Assembly: GCA_947427985.1 (NCBI GenBank)
Contig: CANEKB010000008.1
Span: forward strand, 1-20,986
DNA length: 20,986 nucleotides
Source: an uncultured Candidatus Saccharibacteria bacterium
GTDB taxonomy: Bacteria > Patescibacteriota > Saccharimonadia > Saccharimonadales > Saccharimonadaceae
Reading direction: 5' to 3'
Position numbers and translations under genes: made by a program. The notes under the pieces are model-generated. The model made no database searches and was not told the DNA's origin. It was given only the letters and a program-made list of their open reading frames with translations. The number at the start of each line of letters is the position of its first letter. Position 1 is the stretch's first letter. Below are positions 14,196 to 20,986 of this stretch, piece by piece.

Positions 14196-14963
14196 ATGAA
14201 AACAGTTCTGGAATTAGAAAAAGTTGAAAAATACTATGGTAGTAAATCTTCTCTGACTAAAGCGATCAATAATATATCGTTTACGGTTGAAGAGGGTGAG
14301 TTCGTTGCTATTATGGGTGCAAGTGGTTCGGGTAAGACTACTTTGCTGAACGTAATTTCGACGATCGATCGGGTGACATCGGGAAATATATATGTTGACG
14401 GAGAAGACATCACAACCCTTAAGGGTGAAGATTTAAATCGTTTTCGTCGAGAAGAGCTGGGCTTTGTTTTTCAGGATTTTAATTTGCTTGATTCCTTAAC
14501 TGCCTACGAGAATATTGCCCTAGCGCTTTCGATTCAGAACGTTGATGCTCATGAAATCGACACTCGCGTAAAAACAGTTGCGCGTGAACTAAATATCAAG
14601 GATGTGCTCGAAAAATATCCTTATCAAATGTCGGGTGGCCAAAAACAGCGTGTGGCGTCCGCCAGAGCTTTAATCACTAATCCAAAACTAATCTTGGCCG
14701 ATGAGCCTACCGGCGCGCTTGATTCGAAATCCTCGCGTATGTTGCTTGAACAATTCGAACAGCTTAATCAAAAGTTGAGCGCAACAATCTTAATGGTGAC
14801 GCACGACGCTTTTGCGGCATCCTATGCCTCACGCGCGATCTTCATTAAGGATGGTAAAATTTTCAACGAGATTCGTCGCGGTAATGACTCGCGTAAGGAA
14901 TTCTTTGATGCTATTATCGATGTTATGACTTTACTTGGTGGAGACATGAACGATGTTCTTTAA
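14196..14963 (+). CDS. ABC transporter ATP-binding protein (BceA-like)
   Basis: ATPase of an antimicrobial-peptide resistance transporter in the MacB/LolD/BceA class, 255 aa. Walker A is GASGSGKTT (about 42-50), Q-loop FVFQDFNLLD, ABC signature MSGGQKQRVASARAL, Walker B LILADEPTGALD and H-loop MVTHD. ADEPTGALDS is the standard ending of the BceA/FtsE group. It overlaps the permease gene by 11 bases. In characterised systems such ATPases both free lipid II-cycle intermediates from bound peptide and relay the transport flux to the BceS kinase. Confidence 0.94.
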   Translation: MKTVLELEKVEKYYGSKSSLTKAINNISFTVEEGEFVAIMGASGSGKTTLLNVISTIDRVTSGNIYVDGEDITTLKGEDLNRFRREELGFVFQDFNLLDSLTAYENIALALSIQNVDAHEIDTRVKTVARELNIKDVLEKYPYQMSGGQKQRVASARALITNPKLILADEPTGALDSKSSRMLLEQFEQLNQKLSATILMVTHDAFAASYASRAIFIKDGKIFNEIRRGNDSRKEFFDAIIDVMTLLGGDMNDVL

Positions 14964-17037
14964 ACTTGCTCTCAAAAACATAAAACGTAGTTTTAAAGAT
15001 TACGCGATCTATTTCTTTACCTTAGTGCTTGGCGTGGCGATTTTTTACGTATTTAACGCAATCGAAAGTCAAACTGCCATGCTAAATATTAACAAGTCAA
15101 TGCATGCTATCGTTGACATGATGACCACGACTCTTTCTGGTGTTAGCTTTTTTGTGGCAATAGTTCTCGGATTTCTTATATTATACGCATCACGCTTTTT
15201 AATTAAGAGACGCAATAAAGAATTTGGCCTTTATATGACGCTCGGGATGAGTAAACGCAAAATATCTGGAGTACTTTTGATCGAAACGTTCATAATAGGG
15301 CTAGTTTCGTTGGCGGTAGGGTTGCTAGTGGGAGTGGTAATTTCGCAATTTACAAGTGTACTAGTGGCGAATCTTTTTGAAGCCGATCTTACTAACTTTA
15401 CGTTTGTTTTCTCAGCTTCGGCCTGTATCAAGACTATGATCTGCTTTGCCTTAATTTATCTAGTCGTCATGATCTTCAACACAGTTAATATAAGCCGGCA
15501 GAAGTTGATCAATCTACTTTCTAGCGCACGACAAAGCGAAAAAATCAAAGTAAAGAACCCTTGGCTTTGTACCGTGATCTTTTTGATTGCTGTAGCCATG
15601 TTGGCCTGGGCTTATTATGCCGTAACGGCTGGCGTAGAAGAAGTCCTCATGGAAGACGTAAATATGGTCTATCTGATCCTGGTGACTGGCGCCGTCGCAA
15701 CGTTTCTACTGTTCTGGTCGCTATCGGGCCTACTGCTAAGAATTTTTATGAGCTGGAAGCAAGTTTATTATCGTAAATTGAATAGTTTTACTTTGCGTCA
15801 ATTTAGTAGCAAGATCAATACAACGGTTCTTTCTATGACGATGATTTGCTTAATGCTATTTGTGACGATTTGCGTATTTAGTTCGGCTATGTCGATCCGT
15901 AATTCCATAAACGAAACTGCGCGCCAAAGTATGCCGGCCGACGTTGAATTTACAGAAGCCTATCGTGTCAATAATGAAGATGATTCTATGACAGTCACGA
16001 TTAATCAGCAGGGTATGGCGCAAGAACTTGGCGTCAAAGACTTCTATCGTTCGGAAGGTGTAGATATTGATAGTCTGTTCAGTGATTACGTTGAATATAC
16101 TACCTATGTTATACCGAGCTGGAGCCTACGCGATTCTCTTGGTGAAGCTATTGACGATATTGAGGCGCAATTCCCTATGATTTATTACGATCAGTCCGAA
16201 ACGTTAATCCGGCAAAGCGACTATAATGCCTTGGCTAGGATATACGGTAATCCAGAAGTAGATTTAGCCAAAGATGAATATGCCGTTCTGGCAAACTATG
16301 AAAACATGGTTACAATGCGCAATCGAGGCTTAGCTACAAAGCCAACGATCAAAGTTTTTGGCCAAACTCTTAAGCCTAAATATGATAAGTGTTTAATTGG
16401 TAAATATGAATTTACGGCCACCTCCAATGATAATAGCGGCCTAATCATTATTCCTGACGAGTTCAAGATTACTGGCGAGAATTACTACATAACGCGAGCT
16501 ATTGCAAAATATAAGCCAGGTCAAGATAGTCGCGAAGTTGATCGAATTCTTGAGGACACTTGGAATCGCGGGCTAGATGGCGAAAAAGCTAAAGAAGTAA
16601 AATTTTGGGTCGAAACACGTCAATCTGTTATTGATGACGGTATTGGATTGGGAGCAATGGTGACATTTATTGGCCTATATCTCGGTATGATCTTTCTAAT
16701 TTCTAGTGCGGCGGTCTTAGCGCTTAAGGAATTATCTGAAAGCAGCGACAACCGACAGAAATTCACTATGCTGCGCAAAATCGGGGCTAGTGAGAAGATG
16801 CTAAATCGAGCACTTTTCTGGCAAATTGCGATCTTCTTTGGTTTTCCTTTACTCATCGCAATTATCCACTCTGTCTTCGGGATTATTTTCTGCGGTTTTA
16901 TCCTGAATACTTTCGGGAATATGAACCTCATTCAGCCAATCTTTTTAACTGCTCTACTTATTGTAGTAATCTATGGCGGTTACTTCTTGATTACTTACTT
17001 TTGTAGCAAAAATATCATTCGCGAACACCGCGTTTAA
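14953..17037 (+). CDS. FtsX-like ABC permease with large external domain (BceB-like)
   Basis: Membrane subunit, 694 aa, working with the ATPase just upstream. About ten hydrophobic segments are visible: two at the start (about 18-36 and 63-84), then 107-130, 158-178, 204-224, 238-262 and 290-312, a soluble stretch of roughly 250 residues (315-564), and three final ones (565-590, 620-650, 660-684). This is the BceB topology, whose external domain between helices 7 and 8 binds peptide and signals to BceS. FGLYMTLGMSKRKI (91-104) and MLRKIGASEKMLNRAL (606-621) are the paired FtsX-family coupling motifs. It is slightly longer than Bacillus BceB (646 aa). A terminator follows at 17057. Confidence 0.92.
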   Translation: MFFKLALKNIKRSFKDYAIYFFTLVLGVAIFYVFNAIESQTAMLNINKSMHAIVDMMTTTLSGVSFFVAIVLGFLILYASRFLIKRRNKEFGLYMTLGMSKRKISGVLLIETFIIGLVSLAVGLLVGVVISQFTSVLVANLFEADLTNFTFVFSASACIKTMICFALIYLVVMIFNTVNISRQKLINLLSSARQSEKIKVKNPWLCTVIFLIAVAMLAWAYYAVTAGVEEVLMEDVNMVYLILVTGAVATFLLFWSLSGLLLRIFMSWKQVYYRKLNSFTLRQFSSKINTTVLSMTMICLMLFVTICVFSSAMSIRNSINETARQSMPADVEFTEAYRVNNEDDSMTVTINQQGMAQELGVKDFYRSEGVDIDSLFSDYVEYTTYVIPSWSLRDSLGEAIDDIEAQFPMIYYDQSETLIRQSDYNALARIYGNPEVDLAKDEYAVLANYENMVTMRNRGLATKPTIKVFGQTLKPKYDKCLIGKYEFTATSNDNSGLIIIPDEFKITGENYYITRAIAKYKPGQDSREVDRILEDTWNRGLDGEKAKEVKFWVETRQSVIDDGIGLGAMVTFIGLYLGMIFLISSAAVLALKELSESSDNRQKFTMLRKIGASEKMLNRALFWQIAIFFGFPLLIAIIHSVFGIIFCGFILNTFGNMNLIQPIFLTALLIVVIYGGYFLITYFCSKNIIREHRV

Positions 17038-17056
17038 AAAATAGAAAATTCGCAGG

Positions 17057-17092
17057 CGCACCCCTTAGATGAGGGGTGCGTTGTGATTTTTA
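17057..17092 (+). terminator. Terminator after the Bce-like module
   Basis: CGCACCCCT (17057-17065) pairs perfectly with AGGGGTGCG (17072-17080) around a six-base TAGATG loop. A T-rich stretch TTGTGATTTTTAT follows. It lies 20 bases beyond the permease stop. Confidence 0.82.
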
Positions 17093-17113
17093 TAAATATA
17101 GCCATAAAATTTA

Positions 17114-17130
17114 TGCTATAATATATGGCA
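17114..17130 (+). promoter_or_regulatory. Palindromic extended -10 promoter of rmuC
   Basis: TGCTATAATATATGGCA contains an extended -10 (TGCTATAAT, 17114-17122) inside an almost perfect palindrome. The same sequence with one change, perfectly palindromic, precedes the DHH gene (19791-19807). The ATG at 17132 starts nine bases after the -10 box, too close for a ribosome site. Confidence 0.65.
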
Positions 17131-17131
17131 T

Positions 17132-18280
17132 ATGGAGATTTTTATCATCGGTCTCTTACTCGTCGTGATCGGCATACTAATCATTTTAGTATGCCGCCGT
17201 CCAGTAGGCTCAGACACAGCCAGGATCGAGGAACGTCTTATCAGGGTTGAAGGTGAGCTAGATAAGTTAACTCCAAAGATCGAGGGGGCTTTTCGAGAGA
17301 ATCGCCGCGAGATTTCCGAAAATCTGCAAGGCATTCAGCGTACGGTCGATGCTCGTGTAAAGAGCCTACAAGAAGACAACTCAAAAAAGCTCGAAGAAAT
17401 GCGTCTTACGGTTGACGAAAAACTGCAAAAATCGGTTGAGAAACGTTTCAATGAAAGTTTCAAAGAGATCTCGGGACAGCTTACGCAAGTTTATCGTGGT
17501 CTTGGCGAAATGAAGACTTTAGCGAACGGCGTCGGCGATTTGAAAAAAGTTATGGAGGGTGTGAAAACTCGTGGAGTTTATGGCGAGATGCAACTTGGCA
17601 ACATTATTGAAGATTGCCTCGCTTCGGAACAGTACGACGAGAATATTATTACGAAGTCTGGCAGTAATGACCGAGTCGAATATGCCATTCGGATGCCGGG
17701 CAAGGACGACGGTACAGTTTATTTGCCAGTTGACTCGAAATTCCCAACCGAGAACTATGCTCGCTTGCTTGAGGCTTATGAAAAGGGCAACAAAGATGAG
17801 GTCGAACTGTACCGCAAAGCCTTGCGGGCTGATGTTTTGACGCAGGCAAAGAAAATTTCTACGAAATATCTTGATCCTCCAGCTACGACCGACTTTGGCG
17901 TCATGTTTGTGCCGACTGAAAGCCTCTATGCGGAAATTTTACGAATTCCGGGCTTGTCTGATGATATACGTCAAAAACACAATGTAACTATTTGCTCACC
18001 TTCGACTTTGCCAGTGATCCTTTCGGGCCTCACCATGGGCTTTCGTAGCGTCGCAATCGAGAAGCGCTCGGCTGAAGTTTGGCAGACGCTCGGTGCGGTT
18101 AAGACTCAATTTGGCAAATTCGGCGATCTGCTCGCCGCAACCAAGAAAAAACTTGAAGAGACTGCCAACAAAATTGGCAGCGCCGAGACTACGTCGCGCC
18201 AGATTGAGCGTAAACTGAAAGAAGTTGAAACATTACCAGAAAGTGATAGCGTAAAGATGATAGGAGAAATCGAGGTCTAA
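17132..18280 (+). CDS. rmuC: RmuC-family protein, DNA recombination limiter
   Basis: RmuC proteins are membrane-anchored, nuclease-fold proteins that limit inversions at short inverted repeats in E. coli; the biochemical activity is incompletely defined. The protein here is 382 aa. Residues 2-22 are a membrane anchor, then a long charged coiled coil (about 28-115, starting TARIEERLIRVEGEL), then the RmuC domain (about 120-350) with VKTRGVYGEMQLGNIIEDCL, VYLPVDSKFPTENYARL and VMFVPTESLYAEIL, followed by another coiled stretch. It is shorter than E. coli RmuC (475 aa), having less coiled coil. The CPBP protease gene begins one base after its stop. The presence of inverted-repeat cassettes in the same window makes this neighbour notable. 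Confidence 0.92.
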   Translation: MEIFIIGLLLVVIGILIILVCRRPVGSDTARIEERLIRVEGELDKLTPKIEGAFRENRREISENLQGIQRTVDARVKSLQEDNSKKLEEMRLTVDEKLQKSVEKRFNESFKEISGQLTQVYRGLGEMKTLANGVGDLKKVMEGVKTRGVYGEMQLGNIIEDCLASEQYDENIITKSGSNDRVEYAIRMPGKDDGTVYLPVDSKFPTENYARLLEAYEKGNKDEVELYRKALRADVLTQAKKISTKYLDPPATTDFGVMFVPTESLYAEILRIPGLSDDIRQKHNVTICSPSTLPVILSGLTMGFRSVAIEKRSAEVWQTLGAVKTQFGKFGDLLAATKKKLEETANKIGSAETTSRQIERKLKEVETLPESDSVKMIGEIEV

Positions 18281-18281
18281 A

Positions 18282-19082
18282 ATGCACAAAATCAAAGGTT
18301 ATAAGGATGAATGGCGAGTTCAGGAATATCTGCTTATAACGTTTTTTATTAGTTGGTTGAGCTGGGGGATTTTAGTGACTTTGAGCGCGCTAGGCATAGC
18401 TAAGCTGAACAGTATAGTTGGCATGATTCTTTTTGTGATTGGCGGGTTCGGTCCTACGATTTCGGCGGTACTCTGTCTAGAGGGGAAATTGAGTTTTCAT
18501 AAAGTTTGGAACTTTATCTTCAATCACAAGAAGAAGACCGTAGGGCTCTTGTTATTGTTCGCAGTATTAATGATCGCCATTACTGGGCTTTCGTCATTAG
18601 AAATTAATCCAGAGATGCCGTGGTATGCTCTCCCGGTCGTATTTGTTGTGTGCACGCTGTTTGGTGGAGGGAACGAAGAGCTTGGCTGGCGTGGCACCTT
18701 GCAGCCTGTACTCGAACGTGCAATGAGTAAACGCATAAAAAATCCAGTGGTAAGTTTTATAGTGACGACCTTGATTGTCGGCATAATTTGGGCGGTTTGG
18801 CACTTGCCACTCTGGTTCGTGGCTGGATCGAGTCAACAAGGGATGAACTTTGGACTCTTTGCGATCGATGCGATTTGTGTTGCGTTCTGGTTGGCCTGCA
18901 TCTATCGCCGTACTGGGTCGGTGTTTTATTGTATGATTTTTCACGGGCTTACGAACGTACTTATGTCGTTCTTTGTAATTAAAGTAAACTGGGTGCTTTT
19001 GCTTGGATATTTGACTTTGACAGTGCTGGCGGTCGTCTTGGCGGGTCGCGCAAAACCAGTACATTTACCGACGGAGGAATAG
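18282..19082 (+). CDS. CPBP-family intramembrane metalloprotease
   Basis: Predicted integral-membrane protease of the CAAX-processing/bacteriocin-processing (Abi, PF02517) family, 266 aa. The catalytic motifs are all present: EExxxR as E132-E133-LGW-R137, a WHLP motif with H174, and HGLTN with H221 and N225. Seven or so hydrophobic segments span 17-40, 45-65, 87-105, 113-128, 157-180, 190-207 and 232-254. In other bacteria such proteins process peptides or provide self-immunity to bacteriocins, but the substrate here is unknown. It starts one base after rmuC and the next gene starts one base after it, so the three are one transcript. Confidence 0.9.
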   Translation: MHKIKGYKDEWRVQEYLLITFFISWLSWGILVTLSALGIAKLNSIVGMILFVIGGFGPTISAVLCLEGKLSFHKVWNFIFNHKKKTVGLLLLFAVLMIAITGLSSLEINPEMPWYALPVVFVVCTLFGGGNEELGWRGTLQPVLERAMSKRIKNPVVSFIVTTLIVGIIWAVWHLPLWFVAGSSQQGMNFGLFAIDAICVAFWLACIYRRTGSVFYCMIFHGLTNVLMSFFVIKVNWVLLLGYLTLTVLAVVLAGRAKPVHLPTEE

Positions 19083-19083
19083 A

Positions 19084-19788
19084 ATGTCTGTATTGGTAAA
19101 TCTTGCAACGTGGTTTATTCTCTTTGTTGTCTATTCGTTCATCGGTTGGATTTTTGAGGAATGCTATGCGATTCTTGTTACACATAAGCCAACTAACCGA
19201 GGATTCTTGGTTGGACCAATCTGTCCTATCTATGGCGTAGGCGCAGTATTGATCTTGTTGGTCTTGGGCAACATGGAGAATGTAGTTGCGATTTTCTGTG
19301 TATCAATGGTGGGGGCCGCCACGCTGGAATATTTCACTAGTTGGACTATGGAGAAGCTGTTTCATGCTAGATGGTGGGATTATAATAATATGCCATTTAA
19401 TCTCAACGGACGGATTTGCTTAACCGCGGCAATTGCTTTCGGGCTCTTGGGCGTATTATTGGTACGCTTTGTCAACCCGTTTATCTTAGGGTTACTAGGT
19501 CATCTCGGTAGTGGAGTAATTATTGCATTGGCGGCAATTCTCATTGGCATATTGATTTGTGATATTATGCTCTCGCTTTGGATGATTGTGAATTTTCGTG
19601 TAACTGTCGGAACTGTTGAGCGTGATGCTACGGATGAGATTTCCGCTCGTGTACGCCAGATTATGATGGAAAAGGGGCGTCTGAATCGTCGCTTAGTAAA
19701 AGCTTTTCCGAAGTTCGAGGCCAAACATCCCGCGCCGCGTAGGCAAAAGTCAAGGGCGACGAAAAAGGCCGATAAACAAAGCAAGTAG
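19084..19788 (+). CDS. CmpB-like membrane protein (PF06541, putative ABC-transporter type IV)
   Basis: Membrane protein of 234 aa. The N-terminal FVVYSFIGWIFEECYA, then NRGFLVGPICPIYGVGA and the WTMEKLFHARWWDY block are the conserved core of PF06541, a family of unknown function named after a putative ABC permease. About five membrane helices occupy residues 5-195. The C-terminal 40 residues are strongly basic (KSRATKKADKQSK) and presumably cytoplasmic, perhaps contacting nucleic acid or membrane lipid head groups. No ATPase gene accompanies it here. GGAGG at 19072-19076 lies seven bases before the ATG. The function is not known. Confidence 0.85.
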   Translation: MSVLVNLATWFILFVVYSFIGWIFEECYAILVTHKPTNRGFLVGPICPIYGVGAVLILLVLGNMENVVAIFCVSMVGAATLEYFTSWTMEKLFHARWWDYNNMPFNLNGRICLTAAIAFGLLGVLLVRFVNPFILGLLGHLGSGVIIALAAILIGILICDIMLSLWMIVNFRVTVGTVERDATDEISARVRQIMMEKGRLNRRLVKAFPKFEAKHPAPRRQKSRATKKADKQSK

Positions 19789-19790
19789 CG

Positions 19791-19807
19791 TGCTATAATA
19801 TATAGCA
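19791..19807 (+). promoter_or_regulatory. Palindromic extended -10 promoter of the DHH gene
   Basis: TGCTATA-ATA-TATAGCA is a perfect palindrome containing TGCTATAAT. It matches the rmuC promoter at 16 of 17 bases. The ATG at 19809 begins nine bases after the -10 hexamer, exactly as at rmuC, so the message is probably leaderless. Confidence 0.65.
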
Positions 19808-19808
19808 T

Positions 19809-20801
19809 ATGTATGAAAAATTTGTAGAGTTTCTGAAAGATAAAACACGAATTTGTATCATCCAAGCCGAAAACCCTGACGGCGATTCGCTTGGCTCGGC
19901 AATAGCGCTCGACTATATCCTAAAGAACACTGAGAATCATCTATATTGCCCGGTTGATATCCCTAAATATTTACGTTACTTTGCAGATTGGTCTCGTGTG
20001 GAGATCGAATTTGATTATAAGGCGGATGGTTATATTATTGTAGATACAGCATCTAGTGTTCTGTTGTCGAAATTAATTGACGATGTAGCAATTCGGAATT
20101 GCCTTTATGGTAAGCCGGTTCTCGTGATTGATCACCATGAGACTGATGATGACCTCGATTTTCCGCACGACGCGATTATCGAACCGTTGCCAGCTTGTGC
20201 TGATCTGATTTATAAAATTGCCAAAGCTAATCATTTTGAAATCAATAAAGAGGCGGCCTGCGCGCTCTATTCGGCCATATCTTCCGACACACTTGGGCTG
20301 GTTAGTGCTTCTGTCACGGCCGATACGATGCGAACGATGGCTGAGCTAATTGAACTCGGGGCGAACCCGGCCGAGCTTGACGAACAACGCCGCGAGTTTA
20401 TGAAGAAATCTCAACGTATACTTGATTATAAGGCCGATTTGATTAAGCGAGTAGAATATAGTCTTGACGGGAAACTGGCAACTATACATATTCCGTTTGA
20501 AGAAATTCAGCAATATTCAGATGAATACAATCCAAATGTGCTGATTCTAGAAGAATTACGCTTGGTGGAAGGCGTCGATGTTGCAATAGCGATCAAAACC
20601 TACCCAGATGGCAAGATTACTGGAAAAGTGAGAGCTACGAAACCCGTCGCCGAACAGGTTGCCGGTTATTTCGGTGGAGGTGGGCACCCGTATGCAGCTG
20701 GTTTTCGCACTTATGACCTTAGCTACGAAGACGTAGTGGCTGATGTAGTAAAGATTTTGCCAGATCTGCTGGCTGAATGCGAACGGAATGCTACTGCGTA
20801 A
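19809..20801 (+). CDS. DHH/DHHA1 phosphoesterase (NrnA-type nanoRNase/pAp phosphatase)
   Basis: Cytoplasmic metal-dependent phosphoesterase of 330 aa. DHH-family motifs in order: NPDGDSLGS (22-30) with D24 and D26, VDTAS (78-82) with D79, VIDHHETDD (106-114) containing the DHH at 108-110, SDTLGLVSAS with the fourth metal-binding Asp near 158, and the DHHA1 glycine loop GGGGHPYAAGF near residue 300. Length and motif order fit NrnA (about 310-340 aa), which degrades 2-5-nt RNA fragments and dephosphorylates pAp; cyclic-dinucleotide phosphodiesterases of the same fold usually carry extra N-terminal domains, absent here. The hydrolase gene begins inside its last codons (20788). Confidence 0.9.
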   Translation: MYEKFVEFLKDKTRICIIQAENPDGDSLGSAIALDYILKNTENHLYCPVDIPKYLRYFADWSRVEIEFDYKADGYIIVDTASSVLLSKLIDDVAIRNCLYGKPVLVIDHHETDDDLDFPHDAIIEPLPACADLIYKIAKANHFEINKEAACALYSAISSDTLGLVSASVTADTMRTMAELIELGANPAELDEQRREFMKKSQRILDYKADLIKRVEYSLDGKLATIHIPFEEIQQYSDEYNPNVLILEELRLVEGVDVAIAIKTYPDGKITGKVRATKPVAEQVAGYFGGGGHPYAAGFRTYDLSYEDVVADVVKILPDLLAECERNATA

Positions 20802-20986
20802 ACTCTATAATGCGGGGACCTGGATTTGGTATAATGTTTTTCGGTGGCCAATTCGCTTGCAAGTCGCCTACGACAATAAAATAAGAGACCCGAGTCTCAC
20901 CGTTGTATTTTTGCACGGAATTTCGGCGAATACAGACACCTGGCGTTCAACTTGCCGCCAATTCGAGAAAGATCCCGAGTTGAAGA
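20788..20986 (+). CDS. Alpha/beta hydrolase (5' part, runs off the window)
   Basis: A frame opening at ATG 20788 overlaps the DHH gene by 14 bases and stays open to the window end (66 codons). It reads LTVVFLHGISANTDTW (37-52): a hydrophobic strand followed by HG (H43, G44) of the oxyanion-hole loop, as in alpha/beta-hydrolase-fold esterases and lipases. The nucleophile elbow and catalytic His lie outside the window. An upstream TATAAT at 20830-20835 falls inside this frame, which leaves open a shorter protein from a later start, but no good start codon follows it before the HG motif. The substrate is unknown. Confidence 0.75.
   Translation, partial: MLLRKLYNAGTWIWYNVFRWPIRLQVAYDNKIRDPSLTVVFLHGISANTDTWRSTCRQFEKDPELK

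Noticed and set aside
1..20986. Alternative genetic code (UGA as Gly), as in Gracilibacteria/SR1
   Set aside because: All major proteins read full length with UGA as stop, and at least one gene (the response regulator) ends in a UGA that forms the normal ATGA overlap.
1..20986. CRISPR array, integrase, transposase, rRNA or tRNA genes
   Set aside because: No regularly spaced repeats, recombinase motifs or RNA gene signatures were seen in either strand by eye.

Overview
The window looks like the chromosome of a Candidate Phyla Radiation bacterium, most likely Candidatus Saccharibacteria (TM7). This rests on the gene families and their arrangement, not on a database search: a gatC-gatA-gatB operon with a small membrane gene inserted in it, C-terminal pieces of the Fibrobacter-type 'major paralogous domain' surface protein family, and several start codons placed 7-9 bases after a TATAAT box (probable leaderless mRNAs). 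The genes read cleanly with the standard bacterial code. Every complete gene lies on the + strand.

Layout. Bases 1-52 are the last codons of a paralogous-domain protein. Bases 111-5412 hold gatC, gatA, a HEPN-like small membrane protein, gatB and a short UvrD/HelD-type helicase, tightly packed or overlapping. Bases 5413-6281 contain no ordinary gene but are rich in structure. They hold two promoterless, head-to-head 3' fragments of the paralogous-domain family bounded by inverted copies of a 44-nt repeat (third copy at 29-72), then a 113-nt element with perfect 18-bp inverted ends and a pseudoknot-capable interior, then a possible 12-codon leader peptide before fusA. EF-G (6282-8381) has unusual guanine-recognition motifs (NKIN instead of NKxD, and no SA in the G5 position) and is followed by two terminators and a copied gene tail.

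Bases 8540-12322 are a drug-efflux-type unit: a TetR/WHG repressor under a strong promoter overlapped by two tandem palindromes, then an ABC ATPase and two ABC-2 permeases. The repressor's 3' end carries a run of nine Gs that decides how it joins the ATPase gene. Bases 12349-17037 are a complete Bce-type antimicrobial-peptide sensing and resistance module: response regulator, intramembrane-sensing kinase, ABC ATPase and a 694-aa FtsX-like permease with a large external domain. It ends at a terminator.

Bases 17114-19788 hold rmuC, a CPBP-family membrane protease and a CmpB-like (PF06541) membrane protein. Bases 19791-20986 hold a DHH/DHHA1 phosphoesterase (NrnA type) overlapping the start of an alpha/beta hydrolase that runs off the window. 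rmuC and the DHH gene share a near-identical palindromic promoter.

Taken together, the region combines transamidosome-based tRNA charging and translation elongation with envelope defence (two export systems, each with its own regulator) and surface-protein diversity. The strongest candidates for something undescribed are the inverted paralogous-domain cassettes, the structured element beside them, and the EF-G with altered nucleotide-binding motifs.
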